This document shows, one piece after another, positions 35,100 through 51,092 of a DNA stretch of 64,000 nt; the stretch's first letter is position 1, and each line of letters begins with the position of its first letter. The DNA lies in contig CAMPDV010001187.1 in assembly GCA_946699065.1 (NCBI GenBank), positions 1 through 64,000 on the forward strand, read 5' to 3'. Below the pieces are notes generated by a model that was not told the origin of the DNA, searched no databases, and saw only the letters and a program-made list of their open reading frames with translations. The stretch comes from Loxodes magnus (lineage: Eukaryota; Ciliophora; Karyorelictea; Loxodida; Loxodidae). The position numbers and the translations under genes are program-made.

Positions 35100-38000
35100 A
35101 AAAAGAGACACTAGCGATATACTCAGTTTCATTAGGAAATATCTAAGATATTAAAGATACCATAGAAGTATAATAATATTTTAAAGTTAAGTATGATGGA
35201 TAATATAATCTGGTAATAGCAAAGGAGTAACATCTAATAACTAATATAGAAACAGATAGCTTAGAAGAAAGATTACTTTAAAATTAATATTTAGAGTTAA
35301 AGATATTACTATGTATAGGAAGGAGTAGACTGACGCTAAAGAGTATCAAGCATCTTACAATTCTTGATGCTCTTTAAATTGGGAATTAGAAAATTACATT
35401 TTTAATATTTTGCACATAGATAAAAAGTATAGTAAATAGCTATTGAGAACTGGTACTATATCCATAATACTTAAATGGCTTTATCATTATAACTAATAGG
35501 AAAGAATGATAATAACTAGTATTTTAGTTTAAGATTATTAAAGATGAAAAATTCTTAGTAATTTCACTCTTATTGAAATAATACCAATCTCTTGCATTTA
35601 AAGAATAGACAATTTCTTTTATTTCTTAGCATAAAAATAATAGGTACTATTTGAGTTTTAGTAAGCTAATACTGTATTAATGTTGGTTCTCTTGCTTTTT
35701 GATATAATAAGCATATAGCTATAGTTAGTTATGCTAAAGTTTGATATGATTATATAGAGTATTTTGATAGTAAGATAAGCAGTGTAACTTATATTTGCTT
35801 AGATTTAAGTTCTTAGGTAAAAATAAGCTTAAATGATAGTATAATAAACCCTATGCAAGATTCTTAAAGTAAGTATGCTAAATGAGAGCATTAATTTACT
35901 TGTTGCTCTGTAATCATACACATAATTCATATTGTTGGTCTTATAAAGAGAGTAATAGAAAGAAAAATCAGCTTAGAGTTAAATATATTTCTCAACAGTA
36001 GAATGGCTTTGATTTTGATCATATGAGTAGCTTGTAAGAGTTATATTGTTCTTTAGAAGGGCTAGAGAAGTAAGATTCATAAGCTGTAGTATTTTTAAGT
36101 TTTAAATTACTTTCTTCTTTAGAAATTGGATTCAAAACTCGAAATCTCTCAGCTTTTTAGATTTTATAGCAAAAAAACAGAAATAAATCTAAGAGGCTAG
36201 GTTTGACTTAGAAAAACTAGGATTTTACTGGATTGAGAAAGGAGTAAAAGCAGTACTTTATAAAAATAAAGATAAGAACAGAGGAGTAAGGATTTTAGAT
36301 TTATAAAAGGAGCTCAGTAAATTTAGGCGGTATTAGTGTAATATACAAATTTAAACTCTGAAATAATAAATCCTCTAATAACTAAAATACCTTAAATTAA
36401 AAATTATAATACTAAAGTTTAAAAATCTTAGTATTAATAAAGACTTTAAATAAGTAAGAAAGTATCTAACTATCAAAAGATACTAATTATATCTTAGTTT
36501 AATAGTAATGCTTAAAAAGTAAATTAAAGATATTTATTTAATTAATTTAGTTATTAATAAAGATAAGACTTTTAGTCAATATCTATTATTCAAATCATTA
36601 TGCCTAAACATAAAAAACTATTAACATTTCAAATTCACAATACAATTCAAGTCTTACCCAAATGGAGGATAAGTTAAGTCTGCTGACTTATTTTTTAATC
36701 AAACTTCTTAAATTACTTAGTTTTAAAATAGACTCTCAAAGAAAAAAATAATTCATTACTGTAGCTAGATTGTTTTAAGCAAACAACGCTTCTAAAAAAT
36801 GCAACAGCTAGAAGGAAAAAACCATGTTTACAAAATATTAACTTAAGAAGAAGAGAAAAAATGAAAAATTCTAACTCTTTCATAAAATTAATTAACTGAA
36901 GGTTATTAAGTGAAGGTTAAAGAAATAGCTAAGAAGGAAAGAAATTACTAAAGTTAATAAAATTATAGAGGAATCAGGTATTAATGAAAGTTTATGAAGA
37001 TATAATAATTTTGCTACATAAGCATATTATTGCAATTAAGTTATAATACAGCCAAAAGGAACAAATAAAAAAGGGCAAAAAGAATCTTAAAGAAATAACA
37101 AATCTAATTATTCAAGCCTAATTTTGTTTTTAGATAATAAAATTAATTTAATAAAAGTGACAGAAACCTAAACCGGAAAATAAAAAAGTCTGTATATTAT
37201 TTCAAGGTAGAAAAGATGAGCAAACTATAAGAAAGATTAAATGATAAACCTTATTATCAAACTAAATAAAAAATAAACTAAGAATAAGAGTAGAGGGTTA
37301 AATATTTTTAGAAGAGAAACTGGTATGAAAGTAAAAATCTAAAATTTGATTATTATTTTAGAAAGTAAGCACAGCAAATTTAACTGACTCATAGTTAATT
37401 AAAAATGAATTTGATAAAAAGAGACTGAAATCTAATAAAATTTTAGAGGATACTAATTGGCTTAAAAAAGCTAGTCAATTCCAGAAAAATTTTACTTAAG
37501 AAGTTTTATTAACTTAAAAACCAAACTTTTAACTGATATTACAAGGGAAATGAAGTCAAGATAGCAATATACTTAATCTATAATAAAATTAATCATATAG
37601 TTAAATCTCATACCTAGTTGAGGAAACAATAGTAACAAAATGATACTGTAGAAAGATTAAGAAGGAAGTAGAAAAAGCTTAAGCTTGCAATCTTCATAAC
37701 TCTAAATAAACTAAGTTGTTCATGAGCTTAAATAAATTGAAATTAAAGTCTAGAACTTGTGTAAAGAACATCAGCTTTAATTATCTATCATATGTACTTG
37801 AGATAATTAACTTGCATGTAATACTTGCCTAATATCAACTCACAATCATTAAAATATACTTATATAGGAAAAATTAGGGTCCTATAGGAGTAAAATAAAA
37901 AAGCAGTTATTATTAAATTAAACTATGCATTTATAAGATAAATAGCTATTTTTAGTAAAAGCTTAATAACAGATAAAACTAATCAAAGCTTGCTACTAGA

Positions 38001-41000
38001 AATACCATACTAGAAGCAAGTGAGCTAATAATTTCCTAGGTTATTCATATTTGCTAATAGTACTTAATTAAATTTTAAGCTAATTAGATAGATTAAAAGA
38101 TAAGATTAATTCTAACTTATCGAAAATACATAATTAATAGTAGCAAAATAAAATGACTATGTCTAACTCGAAGAGATTATTATAGATAAATGTGAGTAAT
38201 AAGCAGGAAATAGATAGTTTATAGCACAGTTACTTAACTAGAAACTAAATTAGCAGGATTTAAATATTTAAGATTAAGTAGGTTAATATATCTATTATAA
38301 TGGTTTATAAAAGATATATGGATGCAAGTTATTCAAGAATAAAAAGAAAAAATAGATAACTAAAGAAAAACATAGAGGACTAACTATCAAATCTAAATAT
38401 AATATTAACTGACTAAGATCAATAATTATTAAAATAAAAAGAGTAAAGAGAAAATTAAAAATAGCAAATAGAATATAATAGATAAAATAGAATAACCTAT
38501 TAATTAAGAAGCTACTTTATTTTAAGAACACAATAAACAACTTTTAAAAGAATAATTTTAAACTAAAAGTAACTTTGATACTTTAAGCTTTTTTAAATTT
38601 TTAAATATATATAAAGAATAAACTGAAAGCTAATTAAGTTATAAGGAAGCAATTTCCTTTGAATAGCTACTTCTTTAAATATCTTCTTAAGCTAAAAATT
38701 TGTGCTACTTATCAACTTTTAAATTTGTCTTCAGTTTGGTTTCTTAAATATAAAAACCAGTCTTCCACCAAGTTCGAGATCTCGTATCTTCATTCTCGGC
38801 TACTCTATTTTTAATTCACTTTTTCTTTTTTAGATTTAACTTACATTTCCCTTAAAACTTTATCTCTTTTGGATCTTGGTTCTTCTTTCGCATTCTCTAC
38901 CTTTCTTAATCTAGATTTTGGGTATACTTATTAAGCATCTTTATATACTTCTTTCTTTAGAATATAGCAGATTCTAGTATTTATGTGAGGCTTAATGTTA
39001 AACCTTGTTACAAAACTCCTTAAACTCTTAGGTATCACCAGCTTAAATTACGTTCTTATATTATTCTTTTCCTTTTAAATTACTGAAATATTGTAAAGAA
39101 GTATTTTAAGTATCCAATAGTACTTTTGGTGCTAAATATCCTGAGGAATAGTTTTTTCTATAGTAGGAAGAACTGGTTATTCTAACCAAATTCTAATTTG
39201 GTTACATATTCTACTTTCAATAGTTGATGTATCGCCTGCAATTTAGCTTGCAAGTCTGAGACAAAAGTAGTCAAACGTCTTTAAATATTGGTTCTGTTAA
39301 TCTTTTCTTATACTGAAACAGTTCTTTAAATAAGCACATTTATTAAATTACCTAGACTAAATCTTATTACAACCTCTTAAATAATCTGTCATAATAACTA
39401 GTTAGAGATATCTTATATATTAAAGTATTTCTCAATAAATAATGTCTCTTATCATTAAACTAGCTAATAATGCATTTTGTTATTTCTCTTTGCAAGATTT
39501 AATTTACTATTACTACGATTTCTTTCTTATAGGATTATTCTTTTATATACCCTCCAAATTTTTCTGCTTCTAGTACTTAAATTGCTTATATTTATCTACC
39601 TTATCCATGTCCTATTCCTATAATTAAGGATTATTCACGCATTTTCTACTTATAGATCATAACAGTCTGACTCTCTTGATTTATTTTCCTTCTCTTTTAA
39701 TCCCTTTTCTTTTTATTATCTTTGATTTAAAGTGAATATGATTAATTAAAGCTAGTTAAATAGAAAAGGGTAACCATTGGTATAGTAACAAAAGACAAGC
39801 TATTATAAAAAATTAGGTATGAATGATACTAAAGCTGTAGCATATAAAATGCTAACTATAGTAAGATTTAAGTAACTTACTATTTTACAAGTTTAAAGGT
39901 AAAAGATAAAATAGATAGGGATTTAAAGCTTTCTAGTTATTAAGAGAAGAACTTTAGACTAACCAAGTAATAGAGATATATCATTAAGCATGCTTCTATA
40001 AAAGAGTAATATTTAATCCCCTATATTTCTAGTTTAGCTAATAGGGAGATATTAGCATCAAGCTAAGAGCTGTATTATTGAAGAGCTAACTATCTAAATG
40101 ATAAGCATCTTAAGTATTAACATTATAAAAGTTAGAATAATTTAAGTAACTAAAATAAAGAATCCTAAAAAATCAAAAGATATCTATATTAATTTAATAC
40201 ATTCACCAAGTTATTAGGCCAATTACTTTTTGTTTTAAAAGAACTTAAGTTTCCTTGTGATGTTAAAGACCTTTGATAGATATCTAGTCAATTATATGTA
40301 CTAATGCTAAATATCTCTAAGATTGAATATTGCTTCAACTAATACATTCTTAAACTTATATTTGGGCAGAAATAAAGCCATCGAACACTTTAATGTCATA
40401 ATATAATTAAAAATAATAAAAAGAGATATAGAAGCATGAATTAGACTATAGAGTCAAGCAATGAGTACCCAACTTATTAACTTAACTAGGAAATTAAAAA
40501 GAAAAAATAATTAGATTTAAATAGAAAAATACTACTGAAACTTAATCTTATAAAAGTCTTTAGAGTAAATTGTCTATAAAGTTCAACAACATTATAGAAG
40601 TAGTTATCATTTGATATTTCCTAAACAATTTTTATTAAAATAGTCGTAATATATAGCAATATTAACCTGATTTCTCTTTAGCTAGCTAATAAACAAGTAG
40701 AAATTTTATCTTAATTAAATAATTATTTTAGAGACTTTAACTATCGGTCAGCATATGCGATAGCAGTACTTTAAGTTTGCACTAGTATATATATTTAGTT
40801 CAGTATCTTCTCATAAGGTTCACTTTATATCTCTAAGCTTAATTTAAGTTATTTAAATTGAATATCTGGAAAATAGTTTAGGTAAATTGGGTAATTATGA
40901 TTAGCATGAAAGAAATAGTTTACTTGACTCTATTTTTAATCTGGTTGGTCTAGTTCTTTTCTTAATCTTATTTTAGTTATTTTAACTATTTTATCATATG

Positions 41001-44000
41001 GTTAAGTTAGATCTTTTCATTAATAAGTAAACTAGTAAATGTTTATTAGTAAAAGTCTTAGATATTAAAGATACCAAAGAAGTATAATTAGTAATTAGAC
41101 TAAGCAGCCAACATAGTCTGTTATAGCATAAGCCAAGGATGTTATTAATAGATATGAAGCAGATAGCTCAGAAGGAAAGATAATAAAAGAGAAAGGCATA
41201 TTTATGGTAGCATTGACTGGATGTTGATTGTAAAAGATGAATGTTTATAGAAGCTGAGGTAGTAAGAGAAAGAATATAGATAGGAAATAATAATGAGATA
41301 GTAGTAAATAGATTTTGGTAAATAACTGAATACTAGTATTATAATATAATTGAATAGTGTTGTAAAAATAGATTTAAAGAATGATTTAAAGAAATGAGTT
41401 TAATCTTTAGTTTATAAGTTATATACTTACTGGTTTGCTAAAATTAATAATTATTATCTAAGAGATTACTTTATATCTTAGCTTTTAAATTAATTATGAG
41501 TCATAGCAAAAGCCTTTTTCAGAACAGTTTATTAAATCTAGTATCTTACTTCTACCTTTTATTGTTATAGAATAATATGATTTATGAATAATAGATAGCA
41601 TTACAAGTTTGCTCTATATAGCATTTCGAACACCACTGGAAGATAATTACCAAGTTTAACTAACCTAAAGCTAATTTTTATTCCAAGTATTAGTTATTTC
41701 TCCTTTCCTAATACCTGCTATTATAGCTATAAACTAAAGTATAATTGTTGGAACTTAAATCTAATAGTAACTAAAAAAAGGATATTAAAGCTAAGCTGAA
41801 AATAAGAAATAAAAAACTCTATATTGCAGTTTGGAGAATAAACTTAGAAAGTAAAGTTAAATCACTAGTTATAGCAGATAGGCTAAACTCTATATGTTAA
41901 GACAAAACTTGCCTATCTATATTTAGAAAAGAGACAAAGTATGAAATAGGGTTTTCAGGCTTATTACACTTCAGACGATAAACTTACTTAGCAAATTAAT
42001 TAAAAACTGGGAGCGTCCAAATAAACTTTAGAATTTATAATAATAAACTAGAGATAAAGGATAATTAGGTGAATTTTAAAATAAAAGGGTTTAGATTAAC
42101 TTGGAAAGGAAAAATACCTATTAGAATAATATAACCTTGAAAAGATAAGAAAAAAGCAGAAGATTTGAATTTAATACTTATAAAAAAGAACTAGCAAATT
42201 AAGACTGTAGCCAATAAAAATACAGCTAAACTCTCTAAATTCTTAAGTTTAAAAAATGAATAAAAGAAGATTTATCAAGAACTAAAACTCTTAGTATTAA
42301 AAAAGCTATAAATGAATAAGAGCTAGTCTAACATGACAAAAGATATCTATTCACATTAGAGTGAAGCTAAAAGGAATTTTAATAACTAATTTATGTGATG
42401 ATTGTGAGTAAGAAGGTATAAAGATTAATAATATCTAAGATAAAACAGATTTATAATTATTGAAGTGTAATAGATTTAGGAATTAGATACTAAACAATAA
42501 ATTAAGTTTCCTATTTTCCCTTTTTAAAATTTTACTCTCCAAATTTCTTCGCTTAGACCTAGATACTCTGTGATGCTAAAGTTGTAACTGAAACTACCTA
42601 AATTTTAGACTAAAAAGAAAATTAATTAAAAGTTGAGAGAGTAGAAGAAAAGAGAAGCTGCTGATACAGCTTATTTAGAAGACTAACAGAGTTAAACTTT
42701 TAAACTAGTATCAGTTAGCTGAAATATATGTCAATGAGAAAGTTAAATTATTAACTCATAGAGATAGAAGTCACTCAGACTAACGATAAAAGAATAACAC
42801 TATTTCGGAAAAAAGAACGAAGATTTATATAAATTAACTTTATAATTATGTTGCTATGATAAATTTCATTATGTAAAAGACCAAAATAAGACTATATAAA
42901 AAGCAAAGCAATAATAGACTAAAATTAATTTATTTTAAGAACTTAAGAGAGATTATAAGAAGAATGCTAAACTATAAAACTGAAAAATATGTTTGAAGCT
43001 ATTCTTTACAGAGTTTAATTGAAAGAGATTAAAAATAATTGCTTAACCTAATATTAAAATGTATGATAAAAGAAAAGATATTTAAACTAAAGGAGATTGG
43101 TAAATAATACAAAAAATTAAAACGGAAATAAAAGTAGGAAATTATCAAAATTGAAGTTCGTAGAAGGGAAGTAGTAGGATATAACTCAAAGAAAGTATCT
43201 AGATAAGATGGCTGTTTGATATACAAAAAAAGTTAATATAGAAGATTTGGCTAACTAGGGAAATTGTTAGATCATAAAAGGGATATAGTAAGATTTGAGC
43301 TTAAAATAAATTGACTGATAAACTTAGTTAAAAACGGTATTTCAATTAAGAAAAATGGTAATAGAGTAAAGTTTTTTAAAGGATTGAAATTTGAAGGTTA
43401 ATTACTTAAGGGAAATGAATATTATCGGTGAGAAAAGATTGATAATTAGCAAGCCTGTTATTAAGTTAGGAGCACTTCCTACAATAATTTAAAGATATTA
43501 AGCCTTTATTGGTACTAATGGTATGTTGAGTTTGTTTTGTACTTGAATTGGTATGTTAAATAGAGTAAATATAATAGAAGCCTGTAACTTAAGCTGAACT
43601 TAACTAACTATCTATAAAGCTGTGTAAGAAAGTATTAAGTTAAATGCTAGTTTAAAGTATTATTTGTAAAGTATTGAAGAAGGAAACATTTAAAGTCGCA
43701 TAAAAGGAAAGAATTAGAATAAAAAGATATTAAAGTCAGACATTAAATCAAAATAGACTGTTAATTAAGAGATTAAGCTATTTGGTATCTGTAAGCTACT
43801 ATTGAAAGGGAAAAAGTTAAGAAAAAATGAAAATGCTGAGACTTGAAAAATGAATTGTTAAGGTGATAATTTCTAAATAGTTTTAAGAAAACATAAGGCA
43901 AACTTGGGTAAGAATAAGTTTGTTAAAGATAAAAGTAAAGCAAAGATACTTTTAGCTAATAATGATATTATAAAATTACCACTTCTAACACTATAAGCTT

Positions 44001-47000
44001 AGCTATTAAATAGATATCTCAAGAAGATATTATTTTATATTAATCTGAAACAATCAAGAGTTATTGAAAAGTTGTTCTTAAAGATAAATAAAGAAACTTG
44101 TTAGCAGTAAGATATGATAAATTGCGAGTGACTCTAAATACTAAGAAAAAGCCCATAGATCTTTATTAAGAAAAGAGAAACAATAAAATAGAGTTGTAGC
44201 TTTAACTACTCAGACGATAAACTTACTGAGAAAATTGAATCAAAGGCTTGGATCTTGCAGATATTTAAGATTACTAATAGAATAATAGATAAAATGAAAG
44301 GAAATTACTTATACTAAAGAATATCTATATTTTCATATGAAATGGAAAGGATAAAAATGAAATGTAAAAGCATTACTAAAGAAATACAACAAATTTTAAT
44401 AATTAAGAATTTTAAATTTTGAAATAAAAGATTAGCAAATTTAGGAGTTCATTCAAATTATAAAAAACATAAGCTAAACATCTAAGCATTTAAATAATAA
44501 TTTAAGTATAAACCTTATCTTATTTAAAATATCATACTGAAGAATTTTAAAAGTCTTAAATCTTATAAACTTCATAAATTAGTAAGAATATATCTTACAT
44601 ATCAGAAGATACTTTCTTCTTTTATTTAAAGTCAATCTTTAAGGACTTAAACATACTAATCAAACATGATATCATATTAATATCTAAGTTTTACCTTTAT
44701 TTCTAATAAGAAGGTGTTATACCAACATTTAGTTCTATTTGTAAAATTTTATTACTTTTAGACGTAGAATCAAATTAGAAAACCTATCAAGCGAAGATAA
44801 ATTAAATCTTTTGCTTTGGTTATGCTCAAATATAAATCTTAAAGTTTCTTCAATCAAATGTAAACTATCTAAGATATAAAAAATTTAACTCCAAATACCT
44901 CTATTTTTATTATAAAAGAAGAACAAAAGCTGAGTGCTGGTGGAAACTGCAATTTGGATAAAAAAATTATTTTAGTATGAAGCAATATGAAAGTTTTGAA
45001 CTATTGAAGAAAAATTAGTTAGTAGAAGGGAATTTCAGAAGAAATTATGGGAAAGAAGTTATTGAAACTAGCAATTTAGGAATAAAAATAAGATCATTAT
45101 ATTATCTGTTTTTCTTTGGCTTCTTAAGCTTAAGTAGTTGCATGAGGTATCTATCCTTTCTAAACTATTCAAAATCTAAATGTTCTCCAGCCTGCTTTTT
45201 TCTTAGTCTATCTCTAGTCTTATACTCCTGGCTCTGATCTATCTGGGTGATACAATCTTTTGATTTCATTTTAGTGACTTTATCTTTGAGGTGAGGTTAA
45301 CTTACTGCAAGATTTTACTTTTATCTCACATTTAAATAAAGCTAGTGATCTTTGACTGGCCATTTAGGTCCATTCTGCGTTATTGCTATATCCAATTATA
45401 GTAAAGGGAATTGTCTTTTCTTCTAAACCAACTTTTTTTGAAGTGATAGGGCAATTATTATAAGTTCTTTTTAAGATCAAGTTTGAAGCGATTTTTTGTA
45501 GTAAGCCTTTAATCAACAAGCTGAATATTCCATACAATTTCTCTTTTATAGGATTGAAGCACGAACTAAGTTATATGATTATTAAACTACTATTGGACTA
45601 ATATTCTATAGATCGAAAATTATTTCGCTAATTATGTGATAGAGGAATTTTAGGTTTAAAGACATTTGATAATTGAAATTATTTATGTTTCTTAGTATTA
45701 AATAAAATAAAAATTTTTTAAATAATGAAGTTGGTAAGACAAATAGCTTAGAAAAGCTACTTCTTTATAGATCAGAGCTATTCTTTAAGTCTTCTTAAGC
45801 TATTCGTTTGCACTGCTTATCTGATTGTTTTGGTCTTACTATTTTAATTACTTGATATTGCTTTCTCCTCCTTAGGGACTAATCTTCTTCTTTAAAAAAA
45901 TCCTCAGTAGATCATTAGTAATCATTAGTTATAACATGCTTTCAGAGCAGAATAGAAGTATTTAAATAATAAGTAAAATTGTGTTATAGAATCTTAATTT
46001 TGTGGGTTTGGGTTCTGGTGCAGCTTGTTGCCAATAAATTCGAAAATTTAATTTTCACCTTCAGCTTCCTATTCAACTTTCCTTTTTCCCTTTATGCCTA
46101 ACTTATAACCTCTGTTAATTTATACTCTGAATAAATCCTAAATAATTTAGTTTTAGTATTTAAAGGATTAGATGATATGAAATGGTTGAGAGTGGAATGG
46201 GGTTGGTTAGTGATAGTTATAGTTTGGATATGTTGAATTTAGAATATCCCTTTAAATGTAGTGACAGTTTGTTATATTATTGGTAATTATGATTATCTAC
46301 ATTTGCACCTAATCTAGTGACTAGCTTAAATGAAGACTTTATATTTGTAGAAGCTTTAATTGTAGCTTGGTTTTTAAGGTTATGATGGGTTTTTTAAAGG
46401 ATTGGCTAAAAGTTGAAACTAGAATAGAATTTTAAAGATATTAAAGATAGTATGATATAGTAGTATGAATGAGTATGATGGATATGGTTATGACAATTAG
46501 CAGATGACTGATAAGGAGTATGTTAAACTGAAGCGAGAATAAGGAGTGGTATGATGATTGATGACTTAAGCTGATGATGATTAAAGAGATAATATTGGTA
46601 TAGGAAGACTATGTATTATTTAGTTAGGAATGAATATAATAGTTTAGAATATTGAGTTATTAAAAAGGAGAATTGAAGGCAATAAGATTAGATAATGATA
46701 TCTATATAACTAGTTGATGTTGATTAAAAAAGAGAAATGAATTAGTATAGTGTAAGCCTTAGATTAAAATTAGTGTTTTAATAATCTTAAGCTTAATTAT
46801 GAGCAATTATGTTAATTTTTTGAATGACTATTAAATTAAAGCGTCTCTACTAGGACTTTTGAAATGTATGGGATTGATTTTGATAAATAGTTGTACTTAC
46901 TACTAAATAATGGTTTTTTGTTTGTGTTTTAGTTGTGTTATCTTAACTACTTATGTAGTGTTAATTGAAATAATGAATTAGTTTTAGCTTTTATGGATTT

Positions 47001-49900
47001 GATTAAGGTTATTATGATTTTGTATCTATGTTAGCCATAGGTATATTTCATAAATGATAATTTATTCCTATATATTTCATAAGTATAATAGTAGGGAAAA
47101 TTGTTGCATTTTATTTTTTGAATTTAAAAGTAAAAACTTAGAAGGCCATAAGATTGTGGATAGGTTTATGGAAGATATGGTATAATAAGTTAGCTCTGTA
47201 GTTGATGTGTAGCAAGCATAATTACTAAAAGAGCTATTTATACATTAGAATAATAAACTTAAACTTATATGAAAATAAAGGTTTTAGTTAAATTGTCTAG
47301 TAGTTAATTCTAAATTAAATATACCATTCTAAAACACCATATAGCATCATATCAATAATCAGGCTTAATCATATACAAACCTAAAGTACTAATCATCAAT
47401 ACATACTTACTATCTATCTAAATCCTAACTATTTATTCAATCAGATTTACCTTACAACAAACCTTTAAGTCAACATACAAATTAAGTCTAATTTCTTCTA
47501 AACAGACTCAAACTTACAGCTGAAAACTAAAATGCTCAATTACAGAACAACAACTTTAAATCTTATTTAAGAAATTAAGCTACACAAGATTAAGCAGATT
47601 AGAGCCAAATATTTAAATTATAGAATTCAGAGAGATTAATTTAAAGAGAGAAAGGAATATCAACCCTTTATTAAGTAGTTATTTATTAATTTAACTAAAC
47701 CATCTTTATTATTATACCTCTCTGCTTCTTATTCAAATAACACTAATCAATCATCATTCAAACCTTATTAAAATACCTAAGTGCTACCTTAAATCTAAAT
47801 TAATAACTAATAATTACCAAAGAATAAAATACAAAAAGATAAGATATTATTTAAATCAATAGAGTAGCTTTAAGTTAATTACTATATTTCATCATTCTAA
47901 TCTAATTTCAAATATTACCATTATCTTACCAGCCATACCAAAATATTTCCCTTTTTTACATTTTGCTAAACATATAATAGTTTATGATTCAAATCTATTT
48001 CAAAATTATCATCTTCTTAAAAATTATATAGAGAGAAGATAAATCTTTACTAATAACATCTTTAAATTTAAAATTATTAACATAAGTCTAAACTAAAAAA
48101 TACATTTTTATTCAGTTATCATACAACTATTCAACTCTTTATTCTAAACCTTTAGTCTTTAACTATCAAATTGCATTTGCTAAACATTTATATCCATAAA
48201 CTATTGATGCTTTCATTGAGTCTAATCTTTTTTAGATGAACTTCTTATTAATTACATCCTTAAACTTTTATAATTTTCTTTATCTTTTATAAAGCAGGTT
48301 TATATAAGGTTTAGTCCTTTTTATATCCTTTTAAGATATTAATGCAAATAACCCTGTTTTTTTACTTAGTCTTTCTAATAATTTTGTGCTTTTTAGCTCT
48401 AAATAATCTGGGTGATTCAAACTTCTAAATCTATTTTTCTTAAAGGGATTTTTGTCAGAAGCAATAAAACTACAGCTAGACCTTATTTTCTTTCCCTTCT
48501 AAAGATAAAATTTAGAGTATTTCCTGACAATATAGCCACATTCTATATTATTAGAATATCCAATTGTCACAACCAAATTATCTTTTCTTTATAAGCTAAC
48601 TGTTTTAAAGTGGTGGGGATAATTCTTCTATATCTGCTTCTGTTAAGATTAGTATTCTAGTTGATCTTCTGAAGCGAATCCATATTATCGCTAAGTTGAA
48701 TGTTCCTTCAAACTATCTTTTTTATAGGATTGGAATGAAAACTTAAATGAGAGACTATTAAGCTACTGTAGATTGCTACTCTATAATCTAAATAATTATT
48801 AATACCTATATAATAGAACAATTTTAAAATAAAAGTACTTTGATGATTATTGCTTTTTTAAATTTCTTAAGATTAATAAAATTTAAATTTAAAGCTAATG
48901 GAGTCGGTAAGACTATTAACTTTGAATTGTTACTTCTTGATAATTTATCGCTATAACTCTTCCTTATCTATCCCTTGAGCTGCTTTTCTAAATATTGCTG
49001 AAGTTAATTACTTGGTGAGATTTTACCTCTAATAGATACTAATCTTCTTCATTGAAAATAAATTATTATTTGTAGCACATTTCTAGAAGTTAAGAATAGA
49101 CATAAGAAAGAGTAAATGCTTGTTATAGAGCGTTCAATTTTAGTGATGTAGTTTTTTTATACAGTTTGCTAACGATAAGTTCTAAGATCTCATTTTATAC
49201 CCTTAGCTTTACAGTATTAACTTCACTTTTACACTTTCAGTACCAGCTAATTTTCTTTTTAACTTATCTCTAAATCGAGCTTTGCATTCTATTAAGCTTT
49301 ATCTTTACCTTTCATATAATTCTTGTCTAAATCTCCAGATTTGGCTACTTTAAAATTTTTATCAATTACCAGTGTTACTTGGGTAAAACCTACAAGCTTT
49401 AAGTTTAAATTTACCAAATAGGATGATATGATTAGTTCAGCTACTCAAATCTTAAGCCGAAGTAGCATTTTAATCAATAATATTTCTCAACTAAGTTAAA
49501 TCAAAATCTAGCTCAGTTTCTTATATAATCAGACACATTTCCTAGTTATCCTTATCCACTTGCGCTTATCCAAACCCAATCTAATACTAGTTTATTCAGC
49601 TTCTTGCTGGCTTTACAAGATTATGTTTCTTTATACTATTTTAGCTCCTTCATCGTTCTATCTTCTATGCCGATAGACCTTTAATCCAGTTACTATATCT
49701 TAAGAACTTTTTATTACAAGATTTGACTAACAAATGTTTAATTAATTAATATCACTTTAAGATATCATAGATATAAATCAAGAAAAAGGATTGAGCATGA
49801 TAGATAATTTTATCTATTGCTAGTATATAACTAGAACATAAATAGCATCAGATGACTGGCAGAGAAATATCTGTTTTAGATGAAAAAACAACACTAATAA
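35100..49900 (+). repeat. Diverged long repeat family, several copies in one orientation
   Basis: Several segments recur in the same order and strand. One is GATATTAAAGATACCA-AGAAGTATAAT followed by CAGATAGCT-AGAAGGAAAGAT, at 35146-35280 and 41059-41185, with a weaker match at 46435-46720. A second is TTTTAAA-TAAAAGTA-TTTGAT then TAGCTACTTCTT-like sequence, at 38515-38730, 45640-45830 and 48815-48960. A third is TCAGACGATAAACTTACT, identical at 41971-41988 and 44210-44227, with about 250 bp of upstream similarity and weaker relatives near 37390 and 43310. The units run head to tail with spacings of about 3-6 kb. They may be old copies of a large transposon or an amplified region. Translated pieces near 41970 resemble a helix-turn-helix but no catalytic domain is secure. 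Confidence 0.5.
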
Positions 49901-51092
49901 GATTAATAAAATAGACATTTAAAGGCATTAGATTTATAACTAAAGCAGATTATATTACTTGCAGATAAAAAGGAGACTCTAGCAATAATATATCATATAA
50001 CTACAACAGCATTATCACAGTTAAATTTTAAGTTTAAAAAATTTAGATAAGACTAATAATATTAATTAGCTTAATAGAATTAAAGATAATAGAAGTATAG
50101 TATCTAATATATAAGTAGTAACTAGTTATTGCTAATAAAGACAATTTAATAGTTATTATATAATCCTTTATTAAAACTAGTCTCTTTATTATCTATTATC
50201 TACTATCTTCTTTATTCTTAATATTTTACTAAATAAGGTTAAGTTATACCATTATTATAGCTATTCCTATATATTTCTTAGGAGAAAGCAAATAAAACAT
50301 TAAAGCTCTGAGTTTCTAAGAGAAGCCTAGCTATATTAATACAGTCTAAGGTAATCATTGAGACTGGAACTTTAAATGTGTCTAGAAGTTATAATAGAAT
50401 GTTCTATACCTTGTGATTAAGTATTTGCAGTTAAGATTTTTAAAATGATTTAATCGTTAAAGTTTAGTAAGGTATCATAAGAATGAGGTAGCTATTACTT
50501 TGATTAAAAGCAGTTAAGTTAGTTAAGGTTTAAAGAACTAATTATTGAGGAAATGTTGTTGAACCAAAATTGGGAATATGTATGCAGTTTGAAGAGATTT
50601 AGATTATAGAAGAGTAAAGTAATAAATAGCAATTCTGTAAGGAAAGAAAAAGAAATAACTAACAAATCAGCATTTATAGTTTTAAAATTTAGCTTCTAGA
50701 GGAAAATTCTTCTCAGCAGGGGAAGTTAGAGATAGTCTGGAATTCTTCAGCAGATAAAGTTAAGAACTACAGAAAACATTTATTTGATATGTGAATAATA
50801 GTGGTGAATCTAGTGTCAAAATAATGAGTTAATGTAGAATGGTTCATTACTGAATAATAGTGTTTTGAATATATATGAGTGATTTAAAATAATAATGGTA
50901 ATGATTTAAAAAGGATTAGTGTTATTATATTTGATTGGCTGAAATAGTAGTAATAAATTGGGTAGCTCATTACACTATAGATAATTATAAAAAGGATAAT
51001 TAATTTAAAGATATAAAACATGAAAGATGTTTATTAGATATCGTCCATGCGGAAATTATAATACACGAGAGCCATGCAGGGGAGTATGGCAG

